A stretch of 64,000 bases of DNA from assembly GCF_002443255.2 (NCBI RefSeq), contig NW_019211454.1, forward strand, positions 35,701,187 to 35,765,186, written 5' to 3'. The notes under the pieces are model-generated. The model saw only the letters and a program-made list of their open reading frames with translations, made no database searches and was not told where the DNA came from. This stretch comes from Varroa destructor (Eukaryota; Arthropoda; Arachnida; Mesostigmata; Varroidae). Shown here piece after piece: positions 46,755 through 58,561 of this stretch. Made by a program: the position numbers and the translations under genes. Position 1 is the first letter of the stretch. Each line of letters opens with the position of its first letter.

Positions 46755-47632
46755 AGAGTCGAACTAGGAAAGTCGCTGGCCCAGAGTGAAGGTGTTCACA
46801 CAACCACACAGACGAGTATGGTGTTCTGCAAGGTCTCTAAAGTCCTGCAAAAAGGCTATAAGGTTTTAGTTGATCTCTCGGTAAGCTACATGGGTTATTT
46901 TAGTGCCGACAAACCCAGCTGGTGAACTGCTCGATCCAGCCTTTAACAAAATGTTAGACTGCTGTTACTCCTCGCTGTCTCCCTTCGGCCTTTGCGAGAA
47001 TTCAACGGACTTCTAGGAATACACGATACGACTACTGCCGGTACGTGCACTCTGTTGTTTTGCTGTAGGGCACCAGACGCAGGGAATACGCCAGACACCA
47101 GCGTACAACAATGTGGCAACGGCACCAGCAATATCTGGGGCGGCAGTCCACAACGGTGTTAGCTATGCGAATGACAGTATTGTTTCTTAGGGACATCTAG
47201 AAGCTAAACGTCAGGGAATGAGGTGGGCGACTCTAGAGGGTCAAAAAGGCCGCGTTTGTTGTTCCCGGGAGAGATCCACAAAGATCTTGGTCGAATATAA
47301 CATGGCCTGTTTGGAAATGCTGTCACCACTGCAGCATCTGTTATGTTGGTGCCATGCCGTCGGAGTCGGCTAGGGCTTACCTTTTCTTCTTTTGGCGCTT
47401 CGCTTTTGTCCTCATCGCTTTTCCTATCCCTTACGGCCTGCTCCCCCTCCCCTTTCTTGGCTTACTTCATCTCCTTCAACCACAAAAGTAACAGCAGCAG
47501 CTACAGCTCCTTTTTCCTCCATAACGCTTTTAAATCCAAAACAAGTAATCCGTCTGCGGTCGCAAAGACATGGAACGAGTCGAGCCGTAGCGTCGTAGCA
47601 ATTCTAGATACTTGAGGACGACAGTCGTACAG
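46755..47632. other. Unresolved, moderately GC-rich
   Basis: Open frames on both strands at 46943-47131 and 47343-47615. On the minus strand a segment ending MEEKGAVAAAVTFVVEGDE before GTAAGC (near 47459) looks exon-like. On the + strand a 90-codon frame covers the same bases. No decision possible. Confidence 0.3.
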
Positions 47633-48671
47633 CCAACACCAGAGAATACCGTTCCTATCCAGCTACGAACGATCTCACGAACGTACTATGTACATATTAG
47701 GCTAACAGCACAAATGGCAGAAGTAGAAGCAACAGACAGACAGGAAAGTCAGCTGAGTATTTTCTTCACAAAGCTTACCACTCACCGCTTTTCGCTTTCG
47801 TTGACGACAATAATAAAAACGACAACAAGGGTAAAGCAAGAGACGCAGAAGATCCGTAGAACATACGTGAAACATAATACGGACCGTGGCATGTCAAGCG
47901 GTCGCTCAGCAGCAGTAACGCCGCGTTTCCGAGTACCGTTTACAAACGTCTTTCTTGTTGAAACCCCCAACTCGGTCGGTCGGTGCCGCTGTACTAACAC
48001 TATGTCGCCGTCGCCGTCGTCGTCGTCATCGTACGCGGGAGCTGGTAGGCTCTTCGAAGTAAATTATATTGCGTAGACAAGAGCGCAACTGCTCGCACTG
48101 AGTTTGGAAAAGTACACACATTTTCGCGAAGACAGGAGGCCACTCCGTGCTCTATTTCACCATCGCACTGCAGACATCATTACAGTTTTGTATCGGATTC
48201 CTTCTTTACCCTTTTTCCACGTGCCTCTTCGCAAAACGCCGGCGATTGCGTTTTCGACGAGCAAACCTCCTACTACTTTTGTAGATATGCTGACGGTTGT
48301 GATTTAAAATGAGACGTGATTTGCAGCTTTAGCTACGCATGTGGCCATACTCTGTACCTATCATCCCTATCGCTCACTTCTTTTTGTTTATGCATCTAAA
48401 AAAAAGCTAGAACAATTCAAAAATATTCGTGATGAGCTTCGCTGCATCGGAAGTTGGGTGCGATGATGACTGCCAACTAATTCCTCTGCGTGGAACCCCA
48501 TATGTTTTCGTTCCGCAAAGAAGGCGCAGAGTTTCGAATGCCCATCCTGACGGAACTATAGAATCAGCCTCTGGATACGGCTATGTTATATCGTCAATTA
48601 GAATTCATAGAGGTGAAACATGGTGCCCGCGAATACTGGAGTTCGTTATACGCCAGATCTGTTTCCGCTAA
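47633..48671 (+). CDS. Gene model C: two 3' exons of an unknown protein
   Basis: Exon 47633-48058 (142 codons, phase 0) follows a TACAG acceptor and ends GAA|GTAAAT. It is Thr/Ser/Arg-rich and ends with a serine run encoded by a CGTCGC-type repeat. Exon 48411-48671 (phase 0) follows GCTAG and ends in TAA (48669-48671): VMSFAASEVGCDDDCQLIPL, then an Arg cluster (VFVPQRRRRV) and a C-terminal GETWCPRILEFVIRQICFR. AATAAA follows at 48684. The unspliced first frame is the longest in the window (154 codons from a TTG at 47612). The 5' exons are not identified; acceptor tracts are only moderate. No recognised domain. Confidence 0.38.
48004..48031. repeat. CGTCGC/CGTCGT trinucleotide repeat
   Basis: Nine or so CGN triplets, read as a Ser/Pro-Ser run in gene model C. 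Confidence 0.75.
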
Positions 48672-48683
48672 CACCCGTTTTAC

Positions 48684-48689
48684 AATAAA
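48684..48689 (+). terminator. AATAAA polyadenylation signal of gene model C
   Basis: Canonical hexamer 13 bases after the stop codon at 48669-48671. Confidence 0.4.
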
Positions 48690-48699
48690 TTCACTCGTT

Positions 48700-51600
48700 A
48701 GTTTCGTGAACGAATGTTACCGCGTGAACTAACTACGTCTGCCAATAATTAAGTCAATCATCTCTAATGAAAGAATTTTAAACTGGAACAGATACAAATG
48801 TATATATATCTATTGATACTGTGAGCCAAATGCAAAAGCTGTTAGAACGTAGTTGTTCGCTGTCTAAGCGTACGTCCATCGCTGTTCTTAAATCATAGAG
48901 TTTTACTTTTGCTTTTGGGTCGAAAATTCAGTATATCCGCCGGTAAAAAAAAAAACAGAATTTTTGACATGTAATCTACATCACGCTCTTTTTATATCGA
49001 AGACTAAAGGTACAACTCGAGATGCTTGTTCGGCGTATGGTAAAAATTTTACAAATCCTGGAATTGTCCTTTTCCAGAGGTGACTGGAATCCTGGACGAA
49101 TTAGAGTCGCTCTTTAAATAAAAGATGCTATTTTAAAAATTAGTAAATTATTTTTGAATTGTAATCTTAGCTACAAAGCCCTCATCGTACACGTCATGCT
49201 TATTTTAGGCTCTTCCCGCAATTTTATATATGAGTGATTAACGAGCGTTGCACATACTATTTCTTACCGCTTAACCTTCTTTCGAATCCGAAGTAAGGTG
49301 TAAATTTTGCGATTCTGGCAAAAAGCCTCTTTACCGGTATACAACTTTTACGAAAATAAAAAATCGTCATTGCTTACTATATATATGGGGCCGCAGATAG
49401 GCTTAGCATTATACAAGCGTAAACTACTGAGGGACCTTCTTGCGAGCTAGGAAGGGACTAGGAGAAATAATCTCTTGGCCTAATCTCTCAGCGCAAAGCC
49501 TTCTCCCACGGGCGAGCGGTAGTAGTAGCACCTATTACGATCTGTGACTGTATCCGAGCGTGAACCTTAAGCCTCTTTACATGCACGTTCATCAAGCCAA
49601 TAGACAAAAACCCAAAGAGACATTAAAAAGAATATTACCTATACTACTGCCGCTGATAAATTCTAGAGGACCACTATGTGCCGAGGTGTTGCGGTTAAAA
49701 ATGATTTATAGATCTACAGTGTGCGCAATATTTTATAGAATTTATTATTTGGTCCCCACCGCTAGAGAATGAGTTTATCTTCATTGCCAAGCTCGTCCTT
49801 AGCTGTATAAAATGCCAACAGTATGTCCTTCTGTTAACTATTAGTTAGTAAAAAAATGAATGTAAATGATTGTATAGTGGCAATTTAAGTAGGATACATC
49901 GATCTGTAGTGAACAGCATTCTACAAGAAGTGGCTTGATTGTTTCGGGTTTAATATATAGTAAAGATAGTATTTATTTATTTTTTTTTTCGATGCTAATA
50001 TAATTTTGATTGATTTTAATAACTAGTACAAGATAGTATCGTCGGGCTTATTTGGTACAGAGATGCCGGACATCGGATTTTTCAATACAGTTTTACGGAC
50101 ATGTCTTGAAAAACGCAGCTTATTTTTCAAAAATATTATTTTGAACTCACATAGCTGCACGTTTTAGAAAACGTCTGCGCACACTATAGACATAATAGTG
50201 CGCCTTCAGCGCCGCTTTGGATATGATCAAGATTGATAGCACTTGTTAGGAACGATAGGCGAAATATAATATCGCACCACGTTCTTGTAACCGTTAATGG
50301 TACTCTACGTAATTAGCAGATGAAAAATATTATTATTTCCCTTTGTCACCCTCCATACACCACCTGTTGACACTAATGCCATAAGAAAAGGCTATGCAAC
50401 AGATGGGGTACCAGCAATTTGATTTGAGGCTATAACAAGAAGCGACAGTTCCAAATTTGGCTTGTCTGTCTCCCAGCAAACGAGTTGCCAGTTGAAAGAC
50501 TTCCGCAAGCTCTCTAGGGAGTCAAGAAAACGAGAAGGTTAATCGAGGGCTTTTCTATACGGTTAGGTAACTTTGCAGCAGTTACCTGAAGAAGACTTCG
50601 AAATTGCACTTGAAATGTGCCTGATCATATTTTCCAATTTTAATAGACACAGTCGTATCGAGTACCTCCTTTTTTTAGGACAATACTTTAGACATTTCCC
50701 GAATAGGGTCGCAGGCAGCAGCTGAATCATTATTAGCTGCTGCTGTTGTTGCCTCAAGTTATTTCAATGGGTATAGTTACGCCCAAACCCAGATTGCTAC
50801 AGAATGATCATTATGTATCTAAGAAGGTTTTTGAAAATGTTACACATAGGTTGTAACAGTAATTCAAACAGCAAAATTTCAAATTGTAAGGTTGGAATCA
50901 GTTTGAAAATCAGAGCGTGTTGCAAACGTAAAAACACAGGGGAACGGTAAGACAACACAAAAAGAGTCTGGGCCCCACTGCCACATTGCATAGTAAATCA
51001 TAATTTCATTAGTGTATTCCGCTTAACGGGTGGGATAGGCCATGGATAACTAGGTGTCCTTGATAAACCGAATAAAAATACGGAGTATGAGATCAACCGA
51101 TGAAAAATCCTTAAATATCACAGTTCGATGAATTCATTCATTCAAGATAACGCTGATCGGCAAGATCGCAAATATTGGTCTATGAGTTTCTCTCGATCAA
51201 TGAGCCAGCACTTTCGATTGTGACTCGATGCAGCATAAGAACTTCCCAAGGTCCCGATTGTTAGCGTTTAGCGCGTAAATAAATTCTAGACTAGTTGACA
51301 CAGAGCGAGTACGTAAAAACACAATACAATGAACAACACGTTCTAATCTTCTTTTCATTTTCCTGAGCGAATTAGAATAAACTGTACGCTTAGTCTCCAT
51401 AGACGATACCGGTTTTCCAAAATAAAGTAGATTATGAACGTTTTTGATAAGGAACAATTATTTAACAGGCAAAACCAGTACGAATTTTTTAAACTACTGA
51501 AGCTTGCGTAACCAAATGCTATTTACATAAATTTAGTTTATGTGAAAAATCAAACGCCAACGTACCCATATAGCCTCTGTTTCTAGTCAAATGCAGGCGT

Positions 51601-52500
51601 AAGTACAAGGGACTTCATCTGGTTTCAACACCTTTAACACATGACAAAAAAAAAAAAGAAGATCATGTAAGCGAACCACAAATTAGTGGAAATGTTGAAT
51701 GAGGACTCTTTTTTGGGGGACAACTGTTTCAGGCCAACTGCTTTCATTTTCGAAATGTAGGCAGAAGTATTCAGTAAAACCTGTCCTCTGCAGTAACGAG
51801 TGCTACTTGGTTTCGCATGAAAACACTACTGCGTTAGAAAGTATGAAGAATTTGGCTTTGCATTAATTACACATACTTCAGTCTCAACTGTCCCCCTGAA
51901 GTCACTGCTGCCGAATTCAATACACTTTAGGTCCTCCCGCTTTGTTAGAGTCGTCTGGATCCATTTTTATAAATAGGCTTCAACACTGCTACGGTTCTAC
52001 TTCAAATTTTCTTAATTGTCTTCAAGCTTTTTTCATCTGTTTCTTGAGCGCTACAATTGAGGAGATTATTACATACGGTCAGATTTGATAGGTATGGGTA
52101 TCGAAACGACCCAAACATAAGGTGTTTCGTATAGGTACGAGTTAGCGCATTATCATGCTGAAAAAATCACGATTCTATTAAAGTTTCAGTCTGTTATTAC
52201 GGATTATTTTATTGAAGCATTACGTAATATTTGTCAAATATTTTAGTTATGCCCGTTGATGACGGTGGTACCACTCGGCGTGAATGCATAATGTACAGCA
52301 TCCCAACAGTTGAAAAAAACCTGCTCTTTGATCCGGTTTCTACAGCCGTCCTTACCTGGACTCGTTTTAGAAGCATTACCCGTAACATCGTGTTTTTGTC
52401 CGTACGTCGTTCCCATAAATCAACATCATCTTATCACCTGTAGTGGTGCGTTGGAGCAAATCCGGCTTTCCATTAAATCCTGGAATAGTTTCTCTTTCTT
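48700..52500. other. AT-rich gene-poor stretch
   Basis: Only weak frames (for example 49560-49772 on +, 50563-50991 and 51197-51457 on minus). Short CAG-type triplet runs near 50740. No supportable gene. Confidence 0.45.
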
Positions 52501-52516
52501 CCTATGTATATATATA

Positions 52517-52616
52517 NNNNNNNNNNNNNNNNNNNNNNNNNNNNNNNNNNNNNNNNNNNNNNNNNNNNNNNNNNNNNNNNNNNNNNNNNNNNNNNNNNNN
52601 NNNNNNNNNNNNNNNN
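52517..52616. other. Assembly gap, exactly 100 N
   Basis: 100 unknown bases, bounded by TATATATA on both sides. The round length suggests a placeholder of unknown true size, and the gap lies within a TA microsatellite. Confidence 0.99.
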
Positions 52617-52627
52617 ATATATAACAT

Positions 52628-53010
52628 TTAGATTGTTCGGCATAATACTTGCGTAAGCTTTTTCGTCTTTAAATGATCTTTCAAACTGGTCCGACATGAC
52701 TCGTGTGAAATCTCTAATTGTTCTGCACACTGGATAGGTATGATCCGGTAATCCTTCAGCGTGAGTTGCTCTATCCTTTTCATGTATTTGTCTGTCGTGG
52801 TTGACGGATAGCTTAAAAGCGGATGTTGTCTTCTGGGCCCTATCTTCCGTCGTTGCCACCACCTCTGCCTTGACTCAAGATCAGGTCCCCAAAAGTCTTC
52901 TGCAACATTCATCTCAGTTGCGAAGGCTCGATTTCGTCCTTGGGGGCACAACATGATTTACGTTCCTTGGCACTTTATTTTGGTTTCTGTGAAAAAGACA
53001 CGACCCAAAG
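52628..53010 (-). mobile_element. Mariner transposase N-terminal fragment, frameshifted
   Basis: On the minus strand, STTTDKYMKRIEQLTLKDYR then AEQLEISHESCRTSLKDHLK and TKKLTQVL match the second helix-turn-helix of mariner transposases (STxTDENIxKVRELVxxDRR..IAEELxISxESVRTILxxxLxMRKV). Upstream, in another frame, MLQKTFGDLILSQGR matches the MLQKAFGEDALSRTRVFEW block of the first DNA-binding domain. The two blocks lie in different frames, so at least one indel is present. The DDE catalytic part would lie beyond 52628 but is cut off by a stop (TAG/TAA), TA repeat and the gap. Family assignment is firm on motif order; subfamily is uncertain. Confidence 0.72.
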
Positions 53011-53019
53011 TCGTGCTTG

Positions 53020-54098
53020 CAAAATACAGTTCACGCCGAAGAACGCTCCGAAATTTGGCCTGCGAAGCCCAGGTAGGTAGGCCAGCGTGACTGGATTACA
53101 GATCAGCTCAAGCTCACACAAGCCAAAAGTTTTATTAATACTTTTATAACCCAGTAATGTTGCAGTAATGCACCAGCCAAATTAGAATAAAAGTTCCAAA
53201 CAAAAAGTGACTCGCTTCTACATGTTCACAGATCCTATGATATAATGTTTACAACTACAACCAGCGGTCCAAGCAAATCAATTCGCTAAGCACTTTGGCG
53301 CGTTGGCTACTTTTCATAAATTTTTAAATATTTGAGAACCAAATTATGTAATGGTACCTGTAATCATCATGTCTTACGATGTTCACGTTTATTATTACCA
53401 CATATATCATTTTAACCACCCGAAGATCATGGTGAGACTTAATGCCGGATATTTAGAAAAGAGCCTTCTTTTCCTCGTCATAGACCTCCTAAATCAAATC
53501 GATAGACTTATTATAATAAATCCATTAAATAGACACTTCGCCATAAATGGAGTTACTGCATCAGATTTTTAGATAAGGTTTATTCACGATTAGGTGTTTA
53601 TGCCAAACTTTTCCTGTATAACCGTAGCTCAAGCCTTAACTTAAACAGCTAATTTAGAAATTTTAGTTCAGCCCTCCATGCTGAAGACATATGATTCTGG
53701 TTATTCATCGAGTATGTGGTGATCACCTTATCCAATTTAGGACCAGTGCTGATGCTATTCTGCATTGTTCAACATGGCCTTCATGACACCTGAATCTGTT
53801 CTCAACTAATGTAGATGTAGTTTAATTGTTATCCCTGCATGACTGTCTTGAAAGGTCAAATCATCAAAACCGTCCGCTCAGTTTTTGAACATCGACTGCT
53901 CAATGCTGAGTTGTAACAACGACTCGGCAGTTAGACAACCAGGCGAACAAACGGCCTGCTCTTATCGAATGCTCAGACTAGCCTATAGAGCGTGTTCAAC
54001 GTAAATGTCCGGCGGAGAGGTCAGTAGGCTTGTGGGGAGCCTCGTCGTGACGACATGTCGACTTTCTGATCAAACTAGATAGACGCCGAGGTAGAAGA
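53020..54098. other. No supportable gene
   Basis: AT-rich. One 73-codon + frame (53351-53572) without support. Confidence 0.5.
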
Positions 54099-54392
54099 AT
54101 GGGAAAGAGACGGGAGGGGGCAGATTTCTGGGCGTTCACCCGCTTTCGTTGCGTACTGTTGTTACTGGCAAAGCCGACGTTTTATACTATAAACAAGAAT
54201 AGCTACAATCGTTTAGTCGTCCTCTTTTCAGCTCCAGCAGCAGTCGGAAAGGGCACCAGACAACAAAACATTTTCGCATTCACGCCGTTTTTCAACTCAA
54301 TGAGCAATGGTATCTGGTATTTCGGTATTTCTAACTTTCTTCCTCGTCTATCGGAATCGTTGAAGCGGTATTACATTCTGAATATCCATTGA
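54099..54392 (+). CDS. Candidate single-exon small protein (weak)
   Basis: An ATG frame of 97 codons in a fair context (GAAGAATGG). A basic start (MGKRREGADFWAFTRFR), a hydrophobic run (CVLLLLAKPTF), then a mixed region rich in aromatic residues. No splice or polyadenylation support and no family match. Confidence 0.2.
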   Translation: MGKRREGADFWAFTRFRCVLLLLAKPTFYTINKNSYNRLVVLFSAPAAVGKGTRQQNIFAFTPFFNSMSNGIWYFGISNFLPRLSESLKRYYILNIH

Positions 54393-57300
54393 ATGGTTGG
54401 CGGTCGATATGACCAGGCGAAAATTTAGTTAAATTATTATATATTTGTAAATAGAACGAAAATTGTCAGAATAAATAGAACCGCTAGAAGGGAAAATCAA
54501 GATAAACAGTCTAGCCGTAGCAGCAGCGTTGATGGAGGCCATCAACTCTGTAGAGAGAGGGAACAGTTACACCGAAACGAAGATTTTTTGTTAAACTTCG
54601 CTACGTTGAGAGCAAAAGTAATGGACATCAATAATCGAATTCGACCAAGCACGGCACATGTCGTTCTACTGAGAATTTATGCTACGTCCATGGCTGAATA
54701 GTTTATGGAGATATTCCAGACAAATCTTGCTTTTTTTTTGGAAAACGGGGAAAAACTCCTCGAGTACCAATACTACGCATGTAGTAATATTTGTCAGCTG
54801 AATAGATTCGAAGCAAGGGCGGCTCCTACATAGAGCAAGTGAAGCGAGGAAGCACTTCTATATACATGAGAAGAGAATGAGGTTAGATTTTAATGAGCTT
54901 TGATATCAGAGGCAGAATCAAGATCCGAGAGAAGAGATCGAAGCATTGCGCCTAGGCAAACTGACGAATACATTCAAGTGTAAATTATACGACACATCGC
55001 TCACGAAGCAGTATCGCGCTATCGTATCAAGGCTTATTTGTTTTTTTATTTACGAATCCCACCTTTCTATAGGAATTTAAGGTACCTTTTTCCTTAACTA
55101 GCCGAGGCCGCTGTCAGGTTATCCGTTGCCGCGTTTTTAATGGGTTTTTCTGTGCCTATTTTCCGCCTAACGAGTCGTGATTAGAGACCAAGCGCAATAA
55201 TTTTCACTTCCTGTGACCATATTTGCTTTCGCATTGTCCGATTCATCCACTTCATGCTAGAAAACGGGTTATCACTATACTAGTGACGCTGTCACGGCCC
55301 ATGACACAGGTCTCTTATATATATATATATATATATAACAAATTCTTTGTCGAGCTTGAATGTACCGGTTTACCCTATACTGCCAGAAGCTGCTAAGATG
55401 CAAGAACTGAAAGAGGCTATCATCCTTTTTGACAACAAGCAGTCGACATAATCTAGAACCTCATGACATAGAAAGCCATTACGAGACGTCTCGACAGAAA
55501 GTCATTATGAAATGACTCGTTTCATGGGTTAACAGAGGTTTCGTCTTCGCTAAATTGATGCATATAGAGGTCTTATGCTGTTCATACCAGCGCATCTATG
55601 ACTATTCGTTGACCAACTACGTCGTGATTAAACAACGACATTCAGATTCAGATTTTTTGCGTCTCAGTATTGGTCTTGAAGAAGGTTGTCCTTCTATGTA
55701 GAATATGTATAAGCTTCTACTAAATTACATATTGGTGCTAGACAAAGCCTTATCAAGGTTGAAATGCCTAAAGTCGACGGCCTATCTTACGGCCGAGGAA
55801 AAATCCGAGGAAAATTTCCACGAGGCTACCCGAAGATCTTCGACAGAATTTTGATTTGAACGGTTGAAAAATGTATGAAAAAGGCTTAAAAATTAATTTT
55901 TTTGCAAAAATTGGCGGCCGTTAGGGAGAGGAAAATATCAATTACTAATTGAAATAACCAGGTTGTGCAGATACGTTCCAGCGGTATTTTGGGAACTTTT
56001 TACGCTTCATTGCATCTTTTAGATTTTTGGCAGTTTTCACCCTTTGCATTTTTAGGGGTTCTGACCTGCTATCAGTCTGGAGTTAATTAAGAATGTCTTA
56101 TGCGACATTTTCACGAATTTACGTTTACCAGTATCTCTACCATTGACAATTTAGAGTCTCATTTACGGATTGAAATTAAAATAATTTTAAAATAAGTAGC
56201 TACTGGTTTATGTACCGTAATCGCCGTAATCGTAAGGCCGTAATCGCAGTGGATACTGTTCATGTCGAATAAGCATGACCGCGCTTGGAACACAATAAAA
56301 AATATCACTGCACTTGTAACGCGTACAAAAAATTATGCCGACATATCGATTGTTGTCTAGCTACGGTCTCAAGCTGTTTCTCAGCGTAAGCGTGCTACTT
56401 TATTATACTAGTCCTCCTTCAAATAGGTGGATAGGGAATATAGGGTTAACGTTTCCGACTCAGCTGAAGCGACGGATAACATGAGGGTACGTCTTACGCA
56501 AACCAGTTAATAGAATCGTTTTTAGATGATTCCGGTACGAAGGCCGCGGAGTATCGAGAACATGGTAGAAATAGTCTTCTGGTAGAAACTTTCTTATTAT
56601 CTCAAAAACAGGTGATCTTATTTACTTTTAACCAGCCTCAGATTCATTCTTGGCACCCACTAAAGACCTAAATGATCATAATGTGCCAAGCCTAGGTTAC
56701 CGACATACAAGTACACAATATGGTAGTATATGTCCAAATAATAATGATGTTAGTCTTTGCTTAACGGTCAGTTGTTCTCTCTGGGTGTCCGTTGAAACAA
56801 TTTAACCATCTATATATGGACGGTTAAATTTTTTACGTATATGTACGTATGGGATGTCTTGAAAGTTACACAAAACAATGCAAAACAAATAAGATCCGAA
56901 ATACTTAAAGATAAAAGTAAGCCCCTTAGTGTACATACAAATCGAAACTATAATCGATAGCCAATAGATTAATATCCAGTTTTTAAGTGTCCGATATTAC
57001 GAGCTCTGGCAATAGGAAATAACACAGGTCAATGTTAATTACTCAAGTCTCAATCGGTTTTCAAACGTATGGAAATAAAGGCTATTATAAGGCTAGCACA
57101 AATAATTACCTACTAAGCCCCAGAATATCTCTTTGGTATATCCGCGCTGATCCTTTAGATTTGCCGGAGCGTAAACATATAGTTCACAATCTCTTTAGGA
57201 TGCTAAAAAACGAATCAACGTCTCTTGAATTTACAAAAAATATTTTTATGACTTTCTTAAAACTTTGAATATATATATAGATAAACGGTAAGGTACTACT

Positions 57301-58192
57301 TATTAACTGGGAGTTTATAGAGATAACTTTATTTTGTTGCCAGTAAGATCATTTTTGCCTTTAGCAAAGTACCCCTCGATGAGGTATACGTGGATTTAGT
57401 GGACATTAACTTGACCAATATACAATATGAGCATGTTACTGACCTTGCTTTTGAAAGTGTTCGACATGAAGTAAGTCGCAGAAAAAGCTGAAAATAAATC
57501 CATTATATACCAATTATTTGCACAAATAGCTATAGTCGATAACTTTCGAATGTTTAAAAAGCATCGAAAGTTTAGCGAACGTTTGGAACTTCTTCTCTAC
57601 CTAAATTAGGCTAAATCTTGAATGACTTGACACATCACTGTGCACACACGCAGTACGTTGGTTTAAACGTATTACATAATGTAAAACATTAAAAAAAAAC
57701 AAAACAAAGGAACAGTTTTATGTTGAAATACGAAACGCCGTACATTAATTGTTGCCATTTATGCAGACGAATAATGTTGTGCTAAGTTGGAACTTACGCC
57801 GTTGCAGCCGAGCGAAGTTGTTCCTTTATGGATAAGTTGGCCCTGCTACGAATAGCATAAATTTGCTATGTCGTCTTAGCGACCCACTCGAATCTGCCTT
57901 CATGTCTTTCTTCTGTAGAGTCGAATTATTAATTAAGACGTATTCAGTAATTAATCAGTGCTTATCGAGATAAACTATTTCTGAAGTTGAAAAATTGCTC
58001 TGATCCTTTTCAAATAATGCTTGCGAGACAAAGTAGTCTAAGATTGTCGCAGCTCCTGTCGTTCTAAGAAGGACTGTGTGTGCTCGTGTCTAACGACCCT
58101 TTTTTGTAGACTTGCCGTACAAAATCGAGTGTCGGTAATCAAATTTAATTTGGCACTTGAACTGAAGCATTGTATAGTACTAAAAACATCTT
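54393..58192. other. AT-rich gene-poor stretch
   Basis: Contains a TA microsatellite (55316-55337) and nothing else that can be supported. A 78-codon + frame (57032-57268) is unremarkable. Confidence 0.45.
55316..55337. repeat. (TA)n microsatellite
   Basis: Eleven TA units. Confidence 0.9.
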
Positions 58193-58561
58193 ATGATCAT
58201 TATCTATGTTATTATTGGATCCTTCACAAAAATCGGACCGCTATGGTTGTTTAGTCGCACACCGTACGAGACCAGACATAAATCAGCATATATCCTACAA
58301 ATAAGTGTTTTTACCTATGGATTGCTTCTAGATAATCGCTATATTATTTCAGATACGCTGGTAGATGTCAATGCTCAAATTGCATGGCTTAGCTCCATAG
58401 GAATCTTAAAGAGACACGTATTTCTTGGCTGCATTAAGGCATTAAACGGTTTGACGTATTCAGACTTTCTCTATCCTAGACAAACGTCCATCGAGCAGCT
58501 TTATACTGTCACCTTACAAGGAAACTGCTTTGCTGTACCCGTGTGGATGACATTTACATGA
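58193..58561 (+). mobile_element. LINE ORF2 tail remnant (tentative)
   Basis: A 122-codon ATG frame. Residues from about 73 on read LKRHVFLGCIKALNGLTYSD, then YPRQTSIEQLYTVTLQGN. This resembles the RRLRGDLIETYKxLNGLTxxD...RTSxRGHSxTLQ tail of Jockey/CR1-type LINE proteins (family pattern). The match is loose, and no RT core is visible upstream. It may be a chance frame. Confidence 0.25.

Noticed and set aside
52310..52862. Frames running through the N gap
   Set aside because: The gap is placeholder sequence, so any frame spanning it is meaningless.
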